Positions 6,701 to 9,667 of a stretch of 9,667 bases of DNA are shown piece after piece. Positions within the stretch are counted from its first letter, which is position 1, and the number at the start of each line of letters is the position of its first letter. The position numbers and the translations under genes are program-made. The stretch comes from an uncultured Chloroflexota bacterium (lineage in GTDB: Bacteria; Chloroflexota; Anaerolineae; Anaerolineales; Villigracilaceae): the NCBI GenBank assembly GCA_903837815.1, contig CAILWD010000250.1, positions 1 to 9,667 of the forward strand, given 5' to 3'. The notes under the pieces are model-generated. The model made no database searches, was not told the origin of the DNA, and saw only the letters and a list, made by a program, of their open reading frames with translations.

Positions 6701-7338
6701 GACTGCCCGAAGAGTTTTAGCGTGGTCAGTCCCTGCAAACTGTCGAGGAAGTGGGCGCTGAGCAGGCGCAACGTTTCGTACTGACGTTTGGTGACGACCT
6801 CCGCGCCCTTGCCGATCATAATCATGAAGAAGGGAATCAGCGGGGCGGTGAAAAGGAAGACGAAGCCGGTCAACAGGTCAATGGGGAAGACGAAGACGAG
6901 GATGGAAGTTGGGACGAGGGCGGTGACGACGAGTTGGGGCAGGTACTGGCTGAAATAGGCGTCCAGCGCTTCGATGCCTTCGACGGCGGCGGTGGTCAGT
7001 TCCCCGGTGCGCTGTCCGCGCGAGTAGGCGGGACCCAATTTGAGGATGTGGGCGAAGAGCCGTTCCCGCAGGTCGGTCTTGATTCTGACCGCGACGGCGT
7101 TGGCGGCGACCTCGTTCAGCCAGGTGAGCAAAGTCCGCCCGCCGATGGCGACGAGGATCAGGGTCAGCGGCGCGAGGACTTGGGCGAGTTCCCGCTTTTG
7201 CAGGAAAACCTGGTCGATGACGCTGCTCGTCTGCCAAGCCTGCCAGATGGTCAGCAGGCCGGCGAGGAAACCAGCAAGAATGGTCAGGGTGAGGGAAAGT
7301 CGGGTGTCACGGGTAAGGGAGAGAAGTCTGCGGTGCAT
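3742..7338 (-). CDS. cydDC: CydD-CydC fusion, thiol-reductant ABC exporter
   Basis: A 1198-residue protein joining two half-transporters that are usually separate CydD and CydC. The complex exports cysteine and glutathione across the membrane and is needed to assemble cytochrome bd oxidase and periplasmic c-type cytochromes. CydD half: TMD at about 15-300 with the family's ARFHAGMNGTTAA (293-304); NBD1 with Walker A GKTGAGKST (370-378), Q412, signature LSSGQ (468-472, Ser for the first Gly), Walker B with D492/E493, and H524. CydC half: TMD at about 625-905; NBD2 with Walker A GPSGAGKST (991-999), Q1039, LSGGE (1095-1099), D1119/E1120 and H1151. Loops and linkers contain intergenic-type repeats: residues 314-340, 397-406, 565-606, 928-950 and 975-982. 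There is no Shine-Dalgarno; the ATG is 7 nt after a -10 box. It lies 33 nt after the importer permease. No cydAB is in the window. The fold call is firm; the export substrate is by family. Confidence 0.92.
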   Translation of the reverse strand: MHRRLLSLTRDTRLSLTLTILAGFLAGLLTIWQAWQTSSVIDQVFLQKRELAQVLAPLTLILVAIGGRTLLTWLNEVAANAVAVRIKTDLRERLFAHILKLGPAYSRGQRTGELTTAAVEGIEALDAYFSQYLPQLVVTALVPTSILVFVFPIDLLTGFVFLFTAPLIPFFMIMIGKGAEVVTKRQYETLRLLSAHFLDSLQGLTTLKLFGQSKGQAKNIAKISEQYRDTTLSVLRITFLSALALELLATISTAIVAVEIGFRLLYDRMEFQPALFLLILAPEFYMPLRALGARFHAGMNGTTAAKGIYEILDTKIREQRVENSKTSPADSLFSTLQLSNISFTYPNESTPALQNINLTISQGQQVALVGKTGAGKSTLAQLLLGFIQPTEGRVEIHPSSFILHPSIAWVPQRPHLFHTSIAENIRLGKADATHEEIVSAAQAARLHDFIESLPEKYETIIGENAARLSSGQAQRLALARAFLRDAPILILDEPTSSLDPETEVLLEESTRQLMQGRTVITIAHRLNTIFQADTIIVLDEGKIVEQGTHKELLGKNGLYASMVKTYESQVTSDELQVGSVQTPKPNARPATLNPQQSLPHSPFPIPYFPSPILPRLLQFLKGNWHRVALSVLLSSVTIGASVALMGTSAWLISTAAIATSVADLGVSIVGTRLFGLTRAVFRYLERLVSHDVTFRLLARLRNWFYKRLEPLAPARLMNFRSGDLLARIIGDVEVLENFYVRVVSPPLTAVVIGLFTALYLGWFHPPLAPAFLIFYLSLGLLLPILAQWTSRKSGQQTVIQRGELQVRLVDGIQGMADLLAYGRADESLSRLAANAEIYGDAQRRMARVTGIHSALGTLFTNLGMWSVLYLTIPQVINGEIAGPMLASLTLLTLASFEAVLPLPLAAQMWNASREAAKRLFEVVDTEPEIKENSESRMEISKTQPLVSNIQLSNLSFAYPTQTTPALRDLTFDLRPFDGLRAGTSTSLAIVGPSGAGKSTIANLLLRFWDYQSGEITLGGESLKALNQDEVRAKIGYVSQNTYFFNTSIYENLRFARRKVTREEVEAACKSAQIHDFIMSLPKGYETMIGEQGLRLSGGERQRLAIARALIKDAPILILDEPTANLDPLTEKQVLETLFEVMKRKTSLLITHRLIGLENVDGILVMNHGQIIERGTHAELAGRDSFYRYLLDLQNRILD
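4385..4429 (-). repeat. PFDGLRAG repeat with GTCGAAG copies, inside the CydC NBD
   Basis: The core at 4394-4416 encodes (minus strand) PFDGLRAG. I recognise this peptide as the translation of a short interspersed DNA repeat seen in many environmental bacterial genomes. Copies of GTCGAAG lie at 4385-4391, 4408-4414, 4416-4422 and 4423-4429 on the plus strand. It sits between the strand before Walker A and Walker A itself. The CydC half has 13 residues between FDL and LAIVG, where the CydD half of the same protein has 5 (SQGQQ), so about 8 residues were added without breaking the frame. Confidence 0.75.
4492..4557 (-). repeat. Heptad repeat element in the CydC TMD-NBD linker
   Basis: Two heptad runs face each other. 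On the plus strand the left run is GATATTA, GAGACTA, GTGGTTG (4492-4512). The right run starts TTTACTA, ATTTCCA, TTCTCGA, CTCACTA, TTCTCTT (4516-4550). It encodes roughly residues 928-949 of the CydDC fusion, between the transmembrane part and NBD2. The architecture parallels the element at 6331-6398. Confidence 0.65.
5521..5546 (-). repeat. GGGAATR heptad array in the CydD-CydC junction linker
   Basis: GGGAATA, GGGAATG, GGGAATG and a partial GGGAA follow in exact 7-bp period (plus-strand reading). The minus strand encodes a Pro-rich linker segment with HSPFPIPY, residues about 598-606. Confidence 0.8.
5611..5645 (-). repeat. TTGTAAC-type heptad array in the CydD-CydC junction linker
   Basis: Five degenerate units TTGTAAC, TCGTCAC, TCGTAAC, TTGTGAT and TCGTACG in 7-bp period (plus-strand reading). 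The minus strand encodes YESQVTSDELQV, residues about 566-577, just after the end of NBD1. The peptide QVTSDELQV is of the type produced by common intergenic heptad repeats. Confidence 0.75.
6123..6150 (-). repeat. Fourfold AAGGATG tandem repeat inside the CydD NBD
   Basis: Four consecutive 7-bp units, AAGGATG three times and AAAGATG once, without gaps. The minus strand encodes HPSSFILHPS (residues 397-406) between Walker A and the Q-loop, where the CydC half has an unrelated and longer segment. Confidence 0.85.
6331..6398 (-). repeat. Inverted heptad repeat element in the CydD TMD-NBD linker
   Basis: The plus strand shows GAGAGTA, GAAAACA, GTGAGTC (6331-6351), then TTTACTA, TTCTCTA, CTCTCTG, TTCTCTA, ATCTTTG (6364-6398). 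The two runs face each other: 6331-6346 and 6367-6382 are an inverted repeat with 14 of 16 matches and a 20-nt loop. It encodes residues about 314-336 (KIREQRVENSK and following) between transmembrane domain and NBD1. Confidence 0.75.
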
Positions 7339-7345
7339 GGGGGCG

Positions 7346-7375
7346 AGTTTACCGTTAAACGAGGGGGATGGTCAA
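7346..7375 (-). promoter_or_regulatory. Promoter for cydDC with leaderless geometry
   Basis: On the minus strand a -35 TTGACC (7375-7370), an 18-nt spacer and a -10 TAAACT (7351-7346) lie just before the ATG at 7338. Only 7 nt (CGCCCCC) separate the -10 from the ATG, so transcription would begin at about the start codon and the mRNA would lack a ribosome binding site. None is visible in the sequence. The -35 overlaps the TGA stop of the permease gene (7374-7372). cydDC could therefore be transcribed on its own as well as by read-through from the importer operon. Confidence 0.55.
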
Positions 7376-8112
7376 TTCACAAACTTCCACTTGCACAGCC
7401 GCCGCTCTGCCCAATCGACGGCGTAGTACATGCCGAGTCCCAGCAGGCTCATGGCGATGACGCCCGCGTACATGGCGGGATAATTGAACAGCGTACTGCC
7501 GTTGTAATAGATGTAATATCCCAGCCCGTATTTGGTGGCGAACAACTCGGTGATGTACAGCACCGCCACCGCTGTGCCGATGGATTGCCGCAACGCGGTC
7601 AAAATCGCGGGGAGGCTGGCGGGCAGGTACACAAAGCGGAACAGCGCCCGCCGTCCCGCGCCGAGGCTTCGCAGGCTTTGAATCAACTGCGGGGGGAGTC
7701 CAGCCGCCTGGTCGCGCACCAGCACCACGATTTGGAAAAATAAAATCAGGAAGATGAGGGTGATTTTCGCCACGTCCCCAATCCCCAAAAAGAGCAAAAC
7801 GACGGGGACGAAGACCACTTTGGGAATTGGGTACAACACATAGATGATGGGCGAGAAGATTCTATCCAGCCGCTTCGAGCCGCCAATCAGCAAGCCGACG
7901 GGAGCTGCAACCAGCACCGAGAGTAGCATCCCTGCCGTTACGCGCCACAGACTGTAGAAAAAATGCGTGACGAGTCCGTTGCCCAGTTCTTCGATGAAGA
8001 CGACGAACACGTCCCACGGGGCGGGCAGGATGTCACGTTTGACCAGCATTGCGACGATTTGCCAGGCAATGACCAATCCCACAAGCGAGAAAAGAATGTC
8101 GCGGCGCTTCAT
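7372..8112 (-). CDS. ABC importer permease, SsuC/TauC type
   Basis: A 246-residue inner-membrane subunit of an ABC importer of the nitrate/sulfonate/taurine/pyrimidine-precursor class. It carries about six hydrophobic segments: near 8-24, 58-78, 86-110, 115-133, 170-192 and 211-231. The cytoplasmic EAA-type loop that docks on the ATPase is SLRSLGAGRRALFRFVYLPASLPAI (about 146-170). The start at 8112 was chosen for three reasons: its ATG overlaps the TGA of the ATPase gene (ATGA at 8112-8109), a strong GGAAGGAA (8128-8121) lies 8 nt upstream, and the protein begins MKRRDIL directly before the first membrane helix. Upstream extension would run into the ATPase gene in the wrong frame. Family is certain; the substrate is not defined by the permease. 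Confidence 0.92.
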   Translation of the reverse strand: MKRRDILFSLVGLVIAWQIVAMLVKRDILPAPWDVFVVFIEELGNGLVTHFFYSLWRVTAGMLLSVLVAAPVGLLIGGSKRLDRIFSPIIYVLYPIPKVVFVPVVLLFLGIGDVAKITLIFLILFFQIVVLVRDQAAGLPPQLIQSLRSLGAGRRALFRFVYLPASLPAILTALRQSIGTAVAVLYITELFATKYGLGYYIYYNGSTLFNYPAMYAGVIAMSLLGLGMYYAVDWAERRLCKWKFVN

Positions 8113-8861
8113 GAGCGCATTTCCTTCCGCAACAACTCGTACAACTCGCGGTATTCGGGGCTGTTGCGATGTTCCATCTCTCCCGCGTGCCCCTTCGGGT
8201 TCTCGAAAACTCGCGGCGAAGAATCGAGCAACAAAATTTTGCTCCCCAGCGCGATTGCCTCCTCGATGGCGTGGGTCACGATGACCAGCGTGAGATTTTG
8301 CTCCGCGCACAGCGAAAGGGTCAGGTGTTGCAGGTCTTCACGGGTGATGGCGTCGAGCGACGAGAACGGCTCATCCATCAAAAGCAGGTCGGGAGATAAA
8401 GCCAGCGTGCGGGCAATTGCCGTCCGCTGGCGCTGTCCGCCTGAGATTTGGGATGGATATTTCTCCGCGACTTCATTTAGCCCAAGTTTGGTCAGCCAAT
8501 ACTCGGCATCTTTTTCAGGCTGAAAATTTTTCGGCGTGTGCTTGCCATCTTCACCGTAAAAATCGCGGACTTGCAACCCCAGCCCCGCATTCTCGCGGAC
8601 AGTTGCCCAGGGCAGCAAGCCGTAATCCTGCAAAATCAATCCCGTGCGCGGGCGCGGACGTTTGAGCGGTTCGCCGTCGATTTGGATGACACCCGCAGCC
8701 GGGAAGCGCAACCCAGCCAGCAGATAGAGCAGGGTCGTCTTGCCGCAGCCCGAAGAGCCGAGAATCGCCCACGTCTCGCCGCGTTCAACTTTCCAGTTGA
8801 AATCCTGCAAAATGGGCGCGGTATGCGGGTAGCCAAAAGAGAGGGATTGGATGTGAATCAT
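8109..8861 (-). CDS. ABC importer ATPase, SsuB/TauB type
   Basis: A 250-residue ATP-binding subunit that powers the importer formed with the overlapping permease and the upstream binding protein. All motifs are complete: Walker A GSSGCGKT (35-42), Q-loop Q78, signature ISGGQ (139-143), Walker B LLLMDEP (159-165), D-loop SSLD (167-170) and switch His197. The GLLPWATVREN segment after the Q-loop is typical of the SsuB/TauB/NrtD group. There is no Shine-Dalgarno within the normal distance of the ATG. The only GAGGTGA (8883-8877) is about 15 nt away and lies in the stem of the palindrome at 8868-8900, so it would be paired in RNA. The start MIHIQSLSFGY is nevertheless right by family length. Confidence 0.93.
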   Translation of the reverse strand: MIHIQSLSFGYPHTAPILQDFNWKVERGETWAILGSSGCGKTTLLYLLAGLRFPAAGVIQIDGEPLKRPRPRTGLILQDYGLLPWATVRENAGLGLQVRDFYGEDGKHTPKNFQPEKDAEYWLTKLGLNEVAEKYPSQISGGQRQRTAIARTLALSPDLLLMDEPFSSLDAITREDLQHLTLSLCAEQNLTLVIVTHAIEEAIALGSKILLLDSSPRVFENPKGHAGEMEHRNSPEYRELYELLRKEMRS

Positions 8862-8867
8862 GATGAA

Positions 8868-8900
8868 AAGTGACAGTCACCTCGCAGGTGACTGTCACTT
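8868..8900. repeat. Perfect palindrome, 15-bp arms with 3-nt loop
   Basis: AAGTGACAGTCACCT (8868-8882), loop CGC, and its exact reverse complement (8886-8900). Each arm itself contains the smaller palindrome GTGAC-W-GTCAC (8870-8880 and 8888-8898). It lies in the 103-nt gap between the binding-protein stop and the ATPase start. On the minus strand it is followed by only TTTT, so it would be a weak terminator. It could act as an mRNA-stabilising or attenuating hairpin, a dispersed REP-like element, or a tandem operator next to the -10 at 8902-8907. Confidence 0.8.
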
Positions 8901-8901
8901 G

Positions 8902-8907
8902 ATTATA
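8902..8907 (-). promoter_or_regulatory. Candidate -10 box TATAAT before the ATPase gene
   Basis: TATAAT reads on the minus strand next to the palindrome. A transcript from it would begin inside the palindrome at about 8895. No convincing -35 is found 17-18 nt upstream, so the call is weak. Confidence 0.25.
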
Positions 8908-8927
8908 ACGTCAAACAAAAAGGGTTT

Positions 8928-8954
8928 CCTTCGTGTTCCTTTGTGCCCTTTGTG
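8928..8954. repeat. Three copies of CCTTYGTG
   Basis: CCTTCGTG (8928-8935), CCTTTGTG (8938-8945) and CCTTTGTG (8947-8954), spaced 10 and 9 bp, end 10 nt before the stop codon (8965-8967) of the binding-protein gene. This kind of CCTTTGTG string is one I recall as a frequent intergenic repeat in environmental genomes. With the palindrome it fills the gap. Confidence 0.6.
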
Positions 8955-8964
8955 TTTGAAAGAA

Positions 8965-9666
8965 TTACGGCAGCAGCCCCGCATTGACCGAATCCGCGTA
9001 CGAGACATCGGCGGTCAACATGCCTTTTTCCTTTGCCCAAGCCAGCGCGTCGCTCCACTCGGCTTCGGTGGGAACTCCAGCCGTGGGGAATGGCGGCACT
9101 TTGTAGGTTTCCAACAGGGGCGGCGGCACAATCTTCTGGTCGCTCAAGACGCTGGTGTATTTCTTCGCGTCGGCGTTGACCAAAGCCACAGCCTCTTCCA
9201 CAGCCGCCAGAAAGCCCTTCACCGCTTCGGGGTTGGCATCGATGACTTCCTTGCGGAAGGAAAGCACGCTGAAACCGTACTCGGGATGTTTGGAATCGTC
9301 CAGCACAATTGTCGCGCCCTGCTGGACAGCCAACGCCCCAAGCGGGTCGGGCAGCGTGCCAGCGTTCAACTCGCCCGAAGCGAGCAACGCCATGCGGTCG
9401 GGGATTTTCGGCACGGCGATGGTCTTGATCTCATCCTTCGCCAGTCCTTCAGCCTGCAAAAGCCGCTCGGTCACGTACTCGATGACCGTTCCTTGCGAAA
9501 CGCCAATCTCCATGCCCTTCAAGCCTTGCGCGTTGGTGATTCCGCTCTTGGCGGAGGCGATGACAAAGAAGTGTCCCGCGCCTTCCGATGGGCGCAGCGC
9601 GTAGCGAACCGCCTGCATTTGGACTTTCTCTTTGTTGAACATCATCACCGCCAGCGTCTCGTTCAC
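8965..9666 (-). CDS. ABC importer substrate-binding protein, NMT1/SsuA-like, partial
   Basis: C-terminal 233 codons of a periplasmic or lipid-anchored binding protein. The frame runs off the right edge, so the GTG at 9666 is probably an internal Val and the signal peptide is outside the window. Typical features of the NMT1/THI5-like and SsuA class are visible: the GLKGMEIGVSQGTVIEYVTERLL segment that starts the second lobe (48-70), the RMALLASGELNAGTLPDP turn (91-108), and EAVKGFLAAVEEAVALVNA. It precedes the ATPase gene by 103 nt and is read in the same direction, the standard order for such importers. Substrates of this class include sulfonates, taurine, nitrate and thiamine-pyrimidine precursors. 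The visible part does not allow a choice. Confidence 0.85.
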   Translation of the reverse strand: MNETLAVMMFNKEKVQMQAVRYALRPSEGAGHFFVIASAKSGITNAQGLKGMEIGVSQGTVIEYVTERLLQAEGLAKDEIKTIAVPKIPDRMALLASGELNAGTLPDPLGALAVQQGATIVLDDSKHPEYGFSVLSFRKEVIDANPEAVKGFLAAVEEAVALVNADAKKYTSVLSDQKIVPPPLLETYKVPPFPTAGVPTEAEWSDALAWAKEKGMLTADVSYADSVNAGLLP

Positions 9667-9667
9667 C

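Noticed and set aside
6751..7743. A 330-codon plus-strand open frame opposite cydDC and the permease gene
   Set aside because: Its Gly/Glu/Asp/Gln-rich composition is the shadow of GC-rich codons on the other strand, and the minus-strand genes have complete family motifs.
8113..8310. Upstream extension of the permease frame to 8310
   Set aside because: The extension lies within the ATPase gene in another frame and encodes no family sequence. The ATGA overlap and GGAAGGAA support the start at 8112.

Overview
This window looks like chromosomal DNA from a GC-rich bacterium, plausibly an Anaerolineae-type member of Chloroflexota. That assignment is an inference. It rests on the gene styles (a FemAB-like transferase, a family-4-like uracil-DNA glycosylase, a PBP1C-type penicillin-binding protein) and on the dense intergenic-type mini-repeats, including a PFDGLRAG-encoding element that I recall as common in environmental genomes of this kind. 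No rRNA, tRNA, CRISPR array, insertion sequence or phage gene was seen.

Layout: two blocks converge at about 3705-3741. The plus-strand block (1-3704) holds the 3' part of a FemAB-family aminoacyltransferase (cut by the window edge), a uracil-DNA glycosylase, and a full-length bifunctional PBP1C. FemAB and PBP1C both act on peptidoglycan, so this is a cell-wall neighbourhood with a DNA-repair gene between them. The minus-strand block reads from the right edge leftwards: an NMT1/SsuA-type substrate-binding protein (cut by the window edge), an SsuB/TauB-type ATPase and an SsuC/TauC-type permease overlapping by ATGA. Together these form a complete three-part ABC importer. It is followed 33 nt later by a 1198-residue CydD-CydC fusion, the heterodimeric ABC exporter of cysteine/glutathione needed for cytochrome bd assembly, here in a single polypeptide.

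The most unusual feature is inside the cydDC fusion. At least five places in this one reading frame consist of short tandem repeats, mostly of 7-bp period, of the type normally found between genes. Two near-parallel elements sit in the two TMD-to-NBD linkers. Two more arrays form the CydD-CydC linker. A fourfold AAGGATG array replaces a loop of the first nucleotide-binding domain (peptide HPSSFILHPS). A PFDGLRAG element adds about 8 residues just before Walker A of the second. All keep the frame open. A related repeat forms the stop-codon region of the femAB-like gene. Secondary points are a family-4-like uracil-DNA glycosylase lacking all four iron-sulfur-ligand cysteines, probable leaderless promoters for cydDC and perhaps pbpC, and a perfect 15-bp-arm palindrome between the substrate-binding-protein gene and its ATPase gene.
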